A stretch of 64,000 bases of DNA from Cinnamomum chago (lineage: Eukaryota > Streptophyta > Magnoliopsida > Laurales > Lauraceae): assembly GCA_038049695.1 (NCBI GenBank), contig CP142456.1:67173922-67237921 (forward strand), given 5' to 3'. Below are positions 35,601-47,296 of this stretch, in pieces. Numbering within the stretch: the first letter of the stretch is position 1; each line of letters starts with the position of its first letter. The position numbers and the translations under genes are program-made. A model generated the notes under the pieces. It saw nothing but the letters and a program-made list of their open reading frames with translations. It did not search any database and was not told where the DNA came from.

Positions 35601-36803
35601 TAAATCTAACTGATAACCGCTATCTAAAACAAGACGAAAAGTGCCAATAGCTTCAACTGGAGCTTTGTCTTTGTTCCCCATAAAAAGAAAGTTCTCACTT
35701 GGGTTTATGGTTTGGATCGTAAGGAATCCCTGCATTGAATTGGGAACATGAACATTAGCACCAGTGTCAATCCACCAAGTATCAGAAGAAACAGAAGGAA
35801 GATTTGATTCGAAATAACTTACGAAACCCATAGGGTTACCTTTCTTTTCGAACCATTCTTTACGTTTAATGCAGTTTGCCTGAAAATGTCCAGGTTTCTT
35901 GCAAAATCTGCATATGTCTTCCTTCTTTTTCTTCTTGGGGTTATGACTAGCCTCATTAGGTCTGGGTGGTGCCCTTTTCTGGCCTGAATTATTCTTTTTC
36001 CCAGCTTTATGTCCAGCTCCTTGAACAAGATGAGCTACTTTAATACCTTGTTGATTCAGCCTGACCTCCTCTTGAACCAGTTTATTAGCCAATTCATTCA
36101 CTGTCCACTTGTCCGTAATAGTGTTGTAGTGAATTTGGAAAGGCCCGTACTGAGGAGGTAAACTATTTAGGATAAATTGGACAAGAAATGCCTCATCCAC
36201 TGATAATCCCAAATTCTTAAGTTTAGCAGCAAGGTTGGTCATCTCAATGACATGCTCATGCATTGAGCGAGTGCCATCAAACTTCATGGTTGTAAGATCT
36301 GCCATTAGTTTCCCAGCAAGGGATTTGTCTGCAGTCTTAAACCTATCTTCAATGGCCTTCATATAGTCCTTAGCATTCTCAGGTTTGGGAAGTGATGTTT
36401 TGATGTTGGTGGCAATAGTCATTCGCATAAACATGGTGCTTAGTCTGTCAGACCTCTCCCAAGCATTAAAGAGGGCCTTTTCGTCAGGGGTACTTTTTTC
36501 AGTGAGTGGAGCTGGCTTATCTTTAAGAAGAGGCATATCCAGTTCGAGTACCCCCAATGTGAACTCAACTTGCTCTTTCCATTCTGAAAAGTTGGTTCCA
36601 TTGAGCTTAGTGACAGAGGTAGCATGCGAATTCAGATTAGTGGGTGCAACAACTGTAATAGAGAAACAACAATAAGGCTTCAATTTAAAAAAGAAGACAA
36701 CACATGCATAAGATATGAATATATACGACATAAAATTTAGATGCTCCTGTGGGTAGTCACCATAATTTCTATACATTATACCATCTAAGGTCGTCATATT
36801 CAA
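32610..36803 (-). CDS. Copia gag-pol polyprotein
   Basis: One open frame, up to 1397 codons. Domains in order (approximate residues): UBN2-type gag (70-270); CCHC knuckle [14 protein letters not shown] (~296-309); aspartic protease [11 protein letters not shown] (~343); GAG-pre-integrase [12 protein letters not shown] (~484); integrase with [17 protein letters not shown] and [14 protein letters not shown] giving the D, D, E residues (~543, 607, 650); reverse transcriptase from [20 protein letters not shown] (~905) to the catalytic YVDD in [10 protein letters not shown] (~1071); RNase H from GYSDSDFVG (~1240) to [11 protein letters not shown] (~1372). All key motifs are intact. The integrase-before-RT order is Copia. 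The true gag start may be downstream or in an upstream exon: a pyrimidine-rich TCTCTATTACAG lies just before [10 protein letters not shown]. The protein copies and integrates the element. Confidence 0.95.
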   Translation of the reverse strand: MNMTTLDGIMYRNYGDYPQEHLNFMSYIFISYACVVFFFKLKPYCCFSITVVAPTNLNSHATSVTKLNGTNFSEWKEQVEFTLGVLELDMPLLKDKPAPLTEKSTPDEKALFNAWERSDRLSTMFMRMTIATNIKTSLPKPENAKDYMKAIEDRFKTADKSLAGKLMADLTTMKFDGTRSMHEHVIEMTNLAAKLKNLGLSVDEAFLVQFILNSLPPQYGPFQIHYNTITDKWTVNELANKLVQEEVRLNQQGIKVAHLVQGAGHKAGKKNNSGQKRAPPRPNEASHNPKKKKKEDICRFCKKPGHFQANCIKRKEWFEKKGNPMGFVSYFESNLPSVSSDTWWIDTGANVHVPNSMQGFLTIQTINPSENFLFMGNKDKAPVEAIGTFRLVLDSGYQLDLCQTLYVPSISRNLVSVSALDKVGYSFEVGNGNFSLFKDSSRIGSGILIDGLYKFHLNSPFTETHLTLHSKETKRKSSKNDSYFLWHKRLGHISSERIKRLVKDGVLPDLDFTNITVCVDCIKGKTTQHTKIGATRSTQLLEIIHTDICGPFDVPTFGGEKYFITFIDDYSRYCYLYLLHDKSQSVNAVQVFITEVERQLDRKVKIIRSDRGGEFYGRYDETGQHPGPFAKLLQKLGIVAQYTTPGSPWQNGVAERRNRTYMEMVRSMMSHANLPISLWMDALRTTVYILNRVPSKAVPKTPFELWKGWKPSLRHLQIWGCPAEARVYNPHEKKLDLKTISGYFIGYPEKSKGFRFYCPNHSTRIVETGNARFFENGEISGSNKTQDVIIQEIRVPIPLPSIPKDVGNPPVVEPFNNEENPINDQQLHNEIVTNEHMDEAPEEPALRRSQRQKRSAISDDYMLYQEESEEGTIKDPVSYSQAIKDVNSSNWIDAMKDELKSMDENQVWEVVQLPSGHKPVGCKWVFKTKRDCKGNIERHKARLVAKGFNQKVGIDYTETFSPVSRKDSLRIIMALVAHYDLELHQMDVKTAFLNGDLEEEVYMRQPEGFIIEGQEDMVCKLKKSIYGLKQASRQWYLKFHEIITAFDFKENIIDPCIYLKISGSKFIFLVLYVDDILLASSDLGLLHETKDYLFKNFEMKDMGEASYVIGIEIFRDRSLGILGLSQQAYIDKVLERFGMMTCSSSPVPLHKGDKLDLTQCPQNELERKEMEKYPYASLVGSLMYAQVCTRPDISHAVGMLGRFQSNPGIAHWKAAKKVLRYLKGTRKYMLTYRKSSHLQVIGYSDSDFVGCPDTRLCTLGYVYLLCGGAISWKSQKSELLYTSTMMAEYVACYEAAIQGTWLRNFITQFGALSFISKPLTIYCDNDAATFFFKHDRISKGSKHMDLKYLSLKQDVRLQKFVIESIRTDFMVADIFTKGLPPKTFQGHTESMGLQDSS

Positions 36804-37826
36804 GGTGGTGATAATGAGTGATGTTGCTCTTAATTATGAACAAACACTCCTTAATTATTGTTCAAACGTATGAATATAATCCACCTGTGGGCGACTAAAT
36901 GTTTCATGCGCTTGAACAATATGTAATGTAAACATCATGATGGTACTATTAGGGCCAAATATCAGTGTTTAATTGTTAGGGTCACTGTGGTGAGACCTAA
37001 CCATAAGCATACAACTATGATGACATAAACATTATATGTTGCATGTATTCATGATAGATAATTTGATATATGAAAAGTACTGATAAAGAGGCCGAGCCCC
37101 AGAGGGCTGTCCGACGTTGGGGCTGAATGCCCCAACCCGTCGGGCTCATCAGTCCACATTACCATTATATCTTTCTGGGCCCACGGCCCACGATACCATG
37201 ACCAATTGACCATGACACATATGTATATAAAAATAAAAGATATTTTTCTCTATCCACCATCTCCACAAACAGAATGAAACTATGAGAAGCAAAACAATAA
37301 AAAAAATGGTGGTCCTAAGAGCCCAGACAACAGCCGCAGCACAGAAAATCATGTTGGTCGGACACGATTGCTAACACAATAATCACATCATTGACACCAG
37401 TTGGTCGGTCAAGTTACGGTCCATGCAATCTTGATCTGGACGGTCAGGATTGATTAATATAAATTTGCTAACAATCCGGATTATTTAACTTTAATTAGTG
37501 CTGATGTTGGCAGTACTGAAAACCCTTCACCAACCACATCCAAACCCTCCATTCAGCAACGAAAACAAGAACGTCAGAGAATCTTAAAACAAAACCTCTC
37601 TTCAATTGGTATAATTTTTTTTTTTTTTCAACTTACGCAGGAGTTTTATGCATCATAATAATTAAAAAAAAATCAAAACTTTAAATAAATCATGATCAAA
37701 CAGTCGTGGTCAAATTAAAATTGCGGAATAACATAAATTTAAACCATTCATGCAGGCTATAATAATTGGATCAATAAATTGTGGCAGAAGTTACCCTAAT
37801 TAATGGACGATCATGTGTTCTTAAAC

Positions 37827-37841
37827 CATGCTCTGATACCA
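37827..37841 (-). other. Primer binding site (tRNA-Met-i type)
   Basis: On the minus strand TGGTATCAGAGCATG follows the 5' LTR after two bases. This matches the 3' end of initiator Met tRNA, as in most plant Copia elements. Confidence 0.85.
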
Positions 37842-37843
37842 CA

Positions 37844-38320
37844 TGTTATATCATTATTAACATGAACCCTAAGATCGTGAACAACATGATAATCACAGGT
37901 AAGGTTTAATCTTAAATAAGTTGAAGAGTACCTCCAGACATCCTGATGCAGAGAGCTTTCCGATCCTGCTGTCTGGCGCTGTTGTTGAGATCCGTCGGAG
38001 AAGAGACTGGGTGAATGGTTTCGGTTTCTCTCTCCTTGCCTATAAACCTTAATGTGTTGATTTTGTGTGTAGCCTTTGTGATGGACCAAAGGCTTTATTT
38101 ATAGGTGGAGAGAGGACCAAATTTCCATTTAGGTTTACTTTAGATTTAATCTCAACCGTCCATCAAGGTAGAGGATATTAAGGAAACTTTCTCATTTGGA
38201 AACCTTTTTGAGTAATTATAGCATATGTATCCTATGAAAACGGAATTCCTATTATGACCACACTTCTAGAAAGGAAAGGACTTGTGGTCCAATTAATGGG
38301 CCTAAAATAATTTCCTTACA
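37844..38320 (-). repeat. 5' LTR of Copia element
   Basis: 477 bp. Carries the element promoter. On the minus strand a TATA-like CTATAAATAAAG lies at about 38092-38103. Confidence 0.93.
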
Positions 38321-38642
38321 CGACACCTACCTTTGTTGGCCACCTCCCATGGTTTTACCCGATGCATGTGGATAGGAGGGTTTGAATGTTTCTCTAGAGA
38401 TTAGTTCTCGGCTGTCCAAAATCGAGTGTCCCTCAGGCTTAGAGCCAAAGGCTCTTGGGCTGGGCTGGGCAGAAGATAACCCTAGGTTATAAAATAAAAA
38501 AAAAATCCCTGATGATCCGAAGAGCATCCTCTATATCTGCAAAAGACAAATCCCTCTAAGCCTAGCCTAGCCACCTTAACTTAATGCAACCCTTAAGAGT
38601 CACGGTGAGTTCCAATGGAAGAGTTGGCTCCCAACCATCTCT
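38321..38642. other. Non-coding spacer between Copia and solo LTR
   Basis: Probably more of the pre-existing repeat DNA into which the Copia inserted. A short minus-strand frame (38527-38327) is not recognisable. Confidence 0.4.
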
Positions 38643-39132
38643 TGTAAGGAAATTACTTTTAGGTCTATTACTTGGACCATACGTCCTTACCTTTCCCAAA
38701 ATGTGGTCATTATAGGTATTTTGTTTTCATAGGATATATGCTATTAATTACTCAAAAACGGTTTTTTAATAAGATATATTCCATAATATTCTCTACCTTG
38801 ATGGACGGTTGAGATTAAATCTAAGGAAAATCTAATTGGAAATTCGGTCCTCTCTCCACCTATAAAATAAAGCATTTCGTCTATTACAAAGGCTACACAC
38901 AAAACTCGACACATTAGGATTTATAGGCAAGGAGAGAGAAACTAAAATCATTCACCCAGCCTCTTCTTCGATGGATCTCAACATCAATCAATAACAGCAC
39001 CAGACAGCAGGATCGGAAAGCTCTTTGCATCAGGATGTCTGGAGGTACTCTTCCATTTATTTAAGATTAAATCCTACATGTGACTATCATGATGTTCACG
39101 ATCTTAGGATTCATGTTAATAATAGTATAACA
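38643..39132 (+). mobile_element. Solo LTR of the same Copia family, inverted and diverged
   Basis: 490 bp, the diverged reverse complement of the LTR at 37844-38320. It starts TGTAAGGAAATTA and ends AATAGTATAACA. Flanks TCTCT (38638-38642) and TCTCC (39133-39137) are a 5-bp duplication with one change. Many substitutions and small indels against the intact LTRs show an older insertion that later lost its body by LTR recombination. Confidence 0.85.
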
Positions 39133-40132
39133 TCTCCCTCCCCACAGCAAGCTATTTATTAAAAAGCCACCCGATGTTACCATCAACTACCTCCCTACCC
39201 AGTGAAACCACATCCCTGCTCTTAGCATAGTTACTTGATTCGAAGTTCGACGAGTTTGCATTTGAGTTCATAGTTCGGCACTCAGTTAAATTCAAAAATT
39301 CGATGGGGTACACTCATTTGATTCTTTTTTAAATTCGCTTAAGTCATAGTTTAAATTCAACAAATTCGATGCAATAATTCGAGTTATATGATTCATTAAG
39401 CTTGGTGAATATTCACAAGTCTAATTTCTAAATATATGTGTATCTGTTTTTCCTCTCTTTCACAGAAGTACCTAAATGCCGCAAAAGGTTTATAAAATGA
39501 CATTTCATTAAAAATATAAATAAAAATTAAATATTATTTATATTCAACACAAAGTGTCTCTTCCAATCAATGGGCTCGTTGAGACAAGCTTTTATTAAAT
39601 TAATAGTTTTTTTATGGGGCTCATTGTCAGAGCAAGTTTTCAACGGGCCCGCAGATGGAAGTGGGCCTTTTCAAGCTATCCATTTTCTTGATACCAAAGG
39701 TCTCAAGTAGGGGCAATAGCCTCCACTGTGACCACTTTCCCCGATCAGGAGTTTTTTACACATGGAAGGCCTTTTATATTCAGTGTGTCCATCTCCGTAA
39801 CTTAATTAATAGGGCCTGTATAAGAAAGGGGGATATTTAAGTGAGGGATTCCTTCACCATGTAGTGAGGGACACTTCCCTTTTTGGGAAGTTTTTTTTTT
39901 TTTTCTTTTTCCATTAAAAAGAAAGATTTTGCTAGGTTATATCTACCCTTTTTCTATTCAAGAAATAATATTAATAATAATAATTCAGATTTTGCTAGGC
40001 TATATTTATAACTTTTGTAATCAACTATGCTTGGTTTAGTGATACTGCTTTCTCAGCTTGGTTTAGTGCTACTGCTTTCTCAGCTATGTTATAGGGGTCT
40101 TTCTGATTACATGCATATTCTGCCTGCTTCAG
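39133..40132. other. Non-coding DNA and UBP intron
   Basis: AT-rich. Repeated TTCGA-type words at 39240-39400. A half MITE related to M1 (GTGAGGGATTCCTTCACCAT...GTGAGGGACACTTCCC) is at 39840-39875. The last part is the intron ahead of the UBP exon, with acceptor TGCCTGCTTCAG ending at 40132. Confidence 0.5.
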
Positions 40133-41742
40133 GAGCACCAGAGATCTTCAAAGTAATGGGCATATAGAGCTTCTGGGAACACCTCTGGTGACCAGTTTAT
40201 TGGAGGGCACTGAAACTGGAGCTGATATTCAAGCTGCAGTAAGTGCCGCGCTTGCACCATTTTTGAGAAGAAAAGGAATTCTTCCTTTGGATCCCATCAA
40301 AGTAGGCAAGGAAAATGGTTGTGACCTCGTAGTCAATGCTGACATAATGCTGGAGAATTTTGATACTTGTTTGATACCTGGTGACCACTCAGTAACTGAT
40401 ACAGAAGTAGATCACCAACCTACTGCAAAGCCTTATTTTCGCCTTTGGTCGACTGATGAAAAAGGGCGTTCAGCAGAAGTCCCATTGAAAATGATTGCCA
40501 TATTAGATCGGACACAATCACCCTTATCCTGTCTGGTTGGATTGGTCTGACAGAATACTTGACTTTTTATGATGTCAGCTTCCTTGAGGATCTGCCTGAG
40601 GTTTTCAAGTCTGAATTTACTGTAAAGAAAACTAGGCAGGAAGCAATCTCCTTATTTTCATGCCTAGAAGCATTCTTGAAGGAGGAACCTCTTGGACCGG
40701 ATGACATGTGGTTAGCAGCATGCCATCAAAACTGCAATTTAATTTTCAGAACCCAGTTCATTCTTTTACTCTTAAATTATTCTTCATACTCCTGTTTGGA
40801 AAATGTAGGTACTGTCCTACCTGTAAGGAACACAGACAAGCAACTAAGAAACTTGACTTGTGGAGGTTGCCTGACATTCTAGTAGTTCATTTGAAGCGAT
40901 TTTCTTATAGCCGATATCTGAAAAACAAACTTGACACCTTTGTTGACTTCCAACTCAGCAACCTTGATTTAAGTCAGTATGTGATGCACAAGGATGCCAC
41001 TCAATCTCACTTGTATGAACTCTATGCAGTGAGCAACCATTATGGTGGCCTAGATGGTGGTCATTACTCTGCATATGCAAAGGTAAAGAGCCATAACCAG
41101 AATTCTTAGGTGTTGTTTAACAAGTCTACTTTTTGACTCTATTCGACTTAAAACTTATTCAAAAATATATTTTGCGTGCTTTGTACCATTTGGCTCTCTT
41201 TTAAAAAGTAACTAAATGTTACTTTCTCAAATAGACATGAATGTTAAAAGCAATCAAACACCTTTTGCCCTTTTATTTGTTAATTTTGCCCATATAACTT
41301 TTATAATATGATAAGTTTGCATGTACTATTGTTCCTTTGAAATCTTTACTTGTGCTATTTTTAGCATATAACAACTTTACCCATATTACTTACAGTATGA
41401 GAAGTTTGTTTTTTTTTTCCTAATTGAGGCATATCAAACAGTTTATTTGTAAAAAAAAAAAAAAAAAAAGTCTAATTGAAATAGTTGTAATTGAATAAGC
41501 TCGTAGTTACTCTTAGAGCGTCACTCTTAGAGCGTCATTGTACTAACTATTTGGTTTCTCTAATGCACAAACAGTTGATCAAAGAGAGCAGATGGTATCA
41601 TTTTGATGACAGTCACGTTTCTTCAGTCACTGAAGATTCGATCAAGACCTCAGCGGCTTATGTGTTGTTCTACCGACGAGTTGAAGTTGAAGCTCCAATG
41701 GGTATGGGAGGTTTTTCGGGTGCTGATTCTCCAACGTGTTGA
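40133..41742 (+). pseudogene. UBP deubiquitinase, C-terminal half, copy 2 (frameshifted)
   Basis: Exons 40133-40710, 40809-41082, 41575-41742, with the same splice sites as copy 1. The start of the first exon, not visible in copy 1, reads STRDLQSNGHIELLGTPLVT, typical of plant UBPs. It keeps the better DEKGRSAEVPLKM sequence. Then the frame is lost: relative to copy 1 there are extra bases near 40525-40545 and an extra T in GACTTTTTATG (40560), leaving a net shift of 2 nt and a stop at about 40550. The later exons, with the His box ([10 protein letters not shown]) and WYHFDDSHV, are intact. No upstream exon with a Cys box is visible in the 1 kb before it, so this may be a 5'-truncated duplicate. 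A non-functional copy is the simplest reading. Confidence 0.75.
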
Positions 41743-42128
41743 GGGGTCAGAAGTTTTGCATTTTGGTAGTGCTATTCAGTTACAGAGAGAGTTTGCTTCC
41801 CTGCACTTTCCTGCAGAATATGCCATTATCATAGTAATGGTGGCATTGGTTTTGACTGCACAAGTGATACACCTACCATAAGAAATGAATGGGAGGCTCA
41901 TACCAAAGAATGAATACTATTGTCTTTCTTGGGGGGTGAGTATAGTAGTCACATGGGGGCACCCAATTTGGTTGCTGTCCTCTTTTTTCTCCTTTCCTTT
42001 GGGATTTTCTTTTGATTCTCTCCATCGTTTTGTTGGGGCATCACAAATTTAAAATGGTGGTAATTAGTGCATCAGTATTCTTTTTTATTTTGTCATTTTG
42101 TTTTTGTTGTAGAAGCAGTCATTGATTT

Positions 42129-42945
42129 TGTGTGGGGACGTCCCCAAACTCCAAGAATGCCTAGCCTGATTTCGGCAAGAACACCAATCGGTGTCTCGGC
42201 CACGGACACGGATCGACCGACACGCTCGCTCCTGCACCACTTCGGCTTCAGCATCTCTTTTTGGTGGTTTCGGTAAGAACCAACTGGTCTCACTTCGGCT
42301 ACACGGATGCTATGCCCGTCTTGGTCTCGGTCTCGGTCTCAAGCCTGTAGTTGCGCCACGAGCCGCCAAGCAGGGCCTGACAGCCTCGTCCCATGTAGGA
42401 CACATGGCGGGGTGCCAGCATACGTTGATGGGACGGATGCATCATCCCGGCCGTCCATCCTCACCAAATCCTTGGCAAAGCCACATCCAATGGCTGCAGC
42501 CATATCAGGGCAGGGCCCGAGACAAGATCCGATGGGACCTTAGCTGCCAACAGATCTAGGCGAGACCAGGCCCAATGTAACTGGCATTTATTGTGACATG
42601 GGCTAATCGGACCCTCATTAAATGCAATGTGGGTTATGATGGACCCTCATTAATGACTCTATGGGCTGATAAGACCCCAACAGTCAGATCATTAGGCCCA
42701 CTCACACAGGCACTGAAGAACTTCCTCATATCTCAGGTAATCGACCACCCAAAAAAGGGTACGCATACTCTCATGCATGTAATTCCACACACCTTTCTCT
42801 TCTCCGATCAGCTTTTCCGCACTAGTCCTCTGACCGTTTCTTCTCCCCTTTCAGGTCCCCAGATCAAGCAGTTTCATCTCTGGTCCCTTAGATAAGTCCC
42901 TTGAGACACCTCCCTAATCTTGTAAGTAGATTTTCTGCACTTACA
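42129..42945. mobile_element. Solo LTR, 817 bp, only in copy 2
   Basis: Begins TGTGTGGGGACG and ends CTGCACTTACA. Perfect 5-bp duplication GATTT at 42124-42128 and 42946-42950. The empty site is in copy 1 at 1902-1906. GC-richer than its surroundings, with a (TCGGTC)n-like stretch near 42325. Superfamily not determined (Gypsy or Copia). It is not related to the 477-bp Copia LTR. Confidence 0.9.
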
Positions 42946-43428
42946 GATTTTTCTCCCCGCTCTGATCCTAGGTGTTCTGTTTGATTTCCAAGGGAGGCCT
43001 TCTGCAACTGCAGTCTCATTCCAGGTAATCCTGCGTAATTAATTGCATTGTGGATAACTAAAGTCTTATGCATTTTTGGACGTGTTGAAACATTATACCT
43101 CAATTTTGAGGCATGCATTGTTTTACAGTCATTGCCGGCCAGAGGAGTGGTGGAGTTTTCGACCTGGTTGGTAGATTGGGTATCAAGAAGTTGTGCATAT
43201 TTGCAATCAGATCAGAGTGGGTGCTGCCTGGAGGGGATTGTTTTGCCATCTATTCGATCTTGAGGAGTCAGTTTAAAAATTATCTAAACTTCATGGATGT
43301 CGATATTGGTATAAAATGGTAGTTTGACATTTGTAGAGACTATTTTATGCAAAGCTTGACCACCGACAGCATATCCTCTGGTAGTTTAAATGTCAGCTGA
43401 AAAATCCAACTGATTGGATGGTTCTAAC

Positions 43429-43559
43429 TAGGGGAGTAAAGTGGGCCGGCATGGCTTAGGTCGTGTTGTGCTGGGCATGCCGCTCACATGCCTCTTCTAC
43501 ATTTTTTTAATATAAATTGAAAGACACTTCAGTTTTTTTTTGCCCAATTTACTCCCCTA
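43429..43559. mobile_element. hAT-type MITE, 131 bp (copy 2)
   Basis: Ends TAGGGGAGTAAA and TTTACTCCCCTA, flanked by GTTCTAAC at 43421-43428 and 43560-43567. Partner of 2399-2530. Confidence 0.8.
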
Positions 43560-43567
43560 GTTCTAAC

Positions 43568-44843
43568 TACAGTTTTCATCTATTGAATTTGGTGGTCTCA
43601 CTACCTATTGTTTGGTGGTTCTCTCTCCCAATTTTATGTTGCTATTAATTGCTGGGTGGTTGTCTCCTCCAAATTTGGTACCGTTTTATTTTACCCCTCT
43701 TTTTTTCATGAACCTTCACTTCAATTCACTTTTGCAAGTGAATTACCCAAACAGGTCTTAAAGAAAATTTAAGTAGACCCCTTGAACTTCATCCTCGGAC
43801 TTGTTGATAATGGGGACTGTCTTAAACGAACATGTTAATCAGGAGGGTGAACCAATTGAGTGAATGGTTGTATCTGAATAGGTTCAATTCAACTGCCCCA
43901 TTTGATTGCGTTTGGCCATGAGACATATAAACCAAACTAAATCAAGCATTTTCCCACTAGATGGGGTCGGCTTTTATATAGATTTGACGACGCCAATCAA
44001 ATCTGTTTAGGACCGTGAGACATATAAAGGATAAAAAATGTCCTGAAATATATTTTACCATGCCAAAACCGTAGTTTCTTGAAGATTTTCTAATGTACAG
44101 ATGACTTTATGAAATTTAAGAGGTTACTCTATTTAATGGTAAAAGGTATTGAAGGCGCTGATGTGATTTCTTATGATTGCCTCTTGCCTCTTGCCTCTTT
44201 GCAAATTTATTTTGGGTTTGGGAAGGAGGTTTGTGCTACAATTGCAGTGATCTTTCTTTTTTTTTCCCCTTGTCCTTTTGGATAAAAAGAACTCCTGCAA
44301 GTGATCTTTTGGCATTTAATAAAAAATACTTAAATAATTCAGCTATTCTTTTTTCAAATGCAGTGGCCTGGACCTTCATCCCTCACATTGATGGGGAAAT
44401 TGGAGATTCTTAAGAGTGTTATGGTCAGTTGAAAGAACTAAAGACCTAGTGCAAAAAATCTGAAGGACACTATGATATTCAAAAAAAAAATTGATCATGG
44501 ATGACTGGATACCAAATCTTCATTTTATTACAGGGACTCATTTCAGTAGAGAGAAGGCAATGATTTAATATTGGGTGTCTAGATCTGAAATGATCTAGCA
44601 ACAAAGTTTTTATGCATGAAGATCCCAATCCGGAAGAAAAATCTTGCCTGTTGTGGCCTGCCAGATGAGTTCACACACGACTTTTCTTGATGCTTTGTTG
44701 ACCACCCCCAGTGGATGATGCCTCACCTGCAATTGCAAACCAGGCCTCTTTTTTTTTTCTAGTTTCATCCTCTCTTGATGAAAGTACTGTTGATTTGTAG
44801 AGCATTATCAGAAATTTCATTAAGAGGAAACTATCCTGTTTGA

Positions 44844-44878
<35 letters not shown>

Positions 44879-45770
44879 ATTTGAATTACTTCTTAGAATG
44901 TTGTCAGGAAAATGTGAAAATAATACTTAAGCAAGAAACAAAAATGCTATTCAAAATAAACTCTTCCTTGTTTTTTATTTTTGATTTTTTATTGTTTTTT
45001 GCTGATATTCTGATGATTTTGTTTTGGTATTTTTAAATTTTGGAAATATTGGCCCGGCCCTTTGAATAATCAAGCCAGTAAACTATGCTCAGGTACAGAC
45101 CAGGAGCCTAAAAATCCAAGCCCAATCCAGGCTGTGAATGGGTTGGACTTCGGTTAGGCCCTCGTGTACTCCTAGTAAGAGGATGTGACTCGCCCTTATG
45201 GTTCTTTTTCTGCCTTCTAGAAGATAGACCCTACAACAAATTGGTTGGCTCATGATCTCATGTTGGTGACCAAGCCAAGTTAACCTTGGTCAATTTTTTA
45301 TCCTTTGTGAAACGGTGTGCTTTTTTTTTTTTTTTCAAGATTTGAGTAATCCTCAATACCGGTTGGAATAAGGATTCCCTATAACTATGAATTTTACATT
45401 GACATTGGAGTGTATCAATGCATATATAGCTTAGAAGTATTGGTTTGGATTCATAGTAGGGAGGATCTTCAAATCCTTTGGGAGGTGATCGGACTTGAAA
45501 ATTCTCACAATTGAGGATTTGTATTCACGTGGGATTTTTTTTCCCCAAGGATTCGGTCACCAACATGACATTAAGATAAGAGAAATTGTTCAAACCCGGT
45601 TTATTATTGATCAAACGTTATGACTTGAGATTATAATTTTTTTGTACGTTGGGATTTCCATGGGCGTTCCTTTGCATGTCAACATGTCATGATAGCATTC
45701 TTATAAAACATGGCTCCCTGCAGGCTGCTATCAGAGACCTGGCCAGTCTGGAGTCAAGTTGAAAGTCAAT
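43568..45770. other. Non-coding duplicated DNA
   Basis: Collinear with 2539-4766. (TA)n at 44848-44876. No gene seen. Confidence 0.5.
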
Positions 45771-46111
45771 CTTAATATATATATATATATATGAAAATAT
45801 TCATGTGCATCCATCACTCACCATAGGGTGAGACACTTACATAATTAGAAATATTCATGAACATTCTTTTTTTACATATTATCATATATGGCTTTTCCTC
45901 TTTTTGCACATGAATATTTTTAATTATGTAAGTGTCCCTCACTTCATATATACCTCACCATAGGGTGAGGGATACTTTCATAAATGAAAATCTTCAAGTA
46001 CAAAAGGGGGATTTCAAATACATAGGTGCAGTACAAAGGGAGGATTCATGTGCAAAAAAGGGAAAGTGTCGTCACCTTATGGTAAGGGATGGATGCACTT
46101 AAAACTTTCCC

Positions 46112-46164
<53 letters not shown>
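45771..46164. mobile_element. M1-type MITE flanked by (TA)n, copy 2
   Basis: Inverted ends (CATGTGCATCCATCACTCAC... and ...GGGATGGATGCACTTAAAAC) lie between (TA)n tracts at 45776-45792 and 46115-46164. Same position as M1 in copy 1, but about 320 bp and different inside, with extra ATTCATG repeats. The other MITEs of copy 1 are absent. Confidence 0.6.
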
Positions 46165-46166
<2 letters not shown>

Positions 46167-47296
46167 CTTGGGTCAATTAGATCTTATCAAGTTCTCTTTT
46201 AGCCAACCGAGGCTTGACCAAGTTAACCCGCGCCTAATCAAAATTCTTCAGGGTCCAAGCTTCTCATTTAGTCATTTTCCTACTGAGCTGGTAACGCGGC
46301 CGAGTTTCACCAAGTCACTGTTTTTTAAACAATGGTTTAGACAAGGGAAGAATCATCAGATTGGACATTTGCTCAAAGGTATGAAGTTGAATGTGCCAAC
46401 TATAAATTTCTGATCCTAATCTTTGACCAATGGGTAATGGGACCTCAGCTAGACCAAATTTAGTGCCTCAGAAATGCAATGATTGATGAGAACAATTCTA
46501 ACCGTTCTGTATACAGCCTGCACATGAATGTGGTGGCTGTTGACTGAGTGCCAAGAACATTAGACAAAGAAGGATTCACATCTACCATGTAAAAGAAGAG
46601 GGATAAAAAGAAAAGCACATGGATGGACAGAGTCTTCCATAAGTTTTTCTAGTTCACACTTCAGAGAGGAATTCTCATGTCTAGAAAATTGTTTTCTATG
46701 GATACCCATTTGACTTGGAATCCTTCCCTTTGAAGCCATCACCATAATCTTATTCTATCAGTTTGAAGTGTTAATTTAAGGGTTTCTATAATTTTGGAAG
46801 CCTGGTCAGTGTAGAGGATAGAACTGAATAGATAATATTCTGTTTTTAGCAAAAGTCTTATTGACTAGGCAAGTTGAATAGGAAAATTTTCTTATTGACT
46901 CATGAGGCATTAGTAGCTAGAACATTATTAATGAGAAAGAGAATATTAGTAGCTAGAACACAAAATAAACAATAAGAGGAAAAAATGAAAAAGAAAAGGA
47001 GGTATGAGAGCATTATTGGTTTTTAATTTTCGATGGACATATTGTGGTTTGTGAACAATATCGAAATTTCTTTTTATGACAAAGATTGGTTGTTTGATTT
47101 TTCTGCTGAAAATGGAAGGTTAAGAATAGAATGGTGAAAATGGGCTTGTTTATTTGAATAGAATTGAATATATAGAAGTGAAGGATAAAAGGTAGCATCG
47201 TAAATGGGACCCCTTGACTTTCCAAGGATTTAAATTACTTTGGGCGATTGTAGAGTATTCATTTCTCATTTCCGCTTCTGTTTGGTTCATTTTCTA
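46165..47296. other. Non-coding duplicated DNA
   Basis: From about 46460 collinear with 5660-6489. The first 270 bp has no counterpart in copy 1. No gene seen. Confidence 0.45.

Larger units (their letters stand above)
31744..38320 (-). mobile_element. Complete Copia LTR retrotransposon, 6577 bp
   Basis: Two 477-bp LTRs (31744-32220 and 37844-38320) look identical throughout. LTR ends on the + strand are TGTTATATC and TTTCCTTACA. The 5-bp target duplication CGACA is at 31739-31743 and 38321-38325. The element is on the minus strand: primer binding site at 37827-37841, purine-rich tract at 32221-32231, and one uninterrupted gag-pol frame. Identical LTRs with an open frame imply very recent insertion, and it may still be able to move. 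It sits at the end of a LINE remnant. Confidence 0.95.

Noticed and set aside
42191-42559. 122-codon frame in copy 2
   Set aside because: Lies wholly inside a solo LTR.
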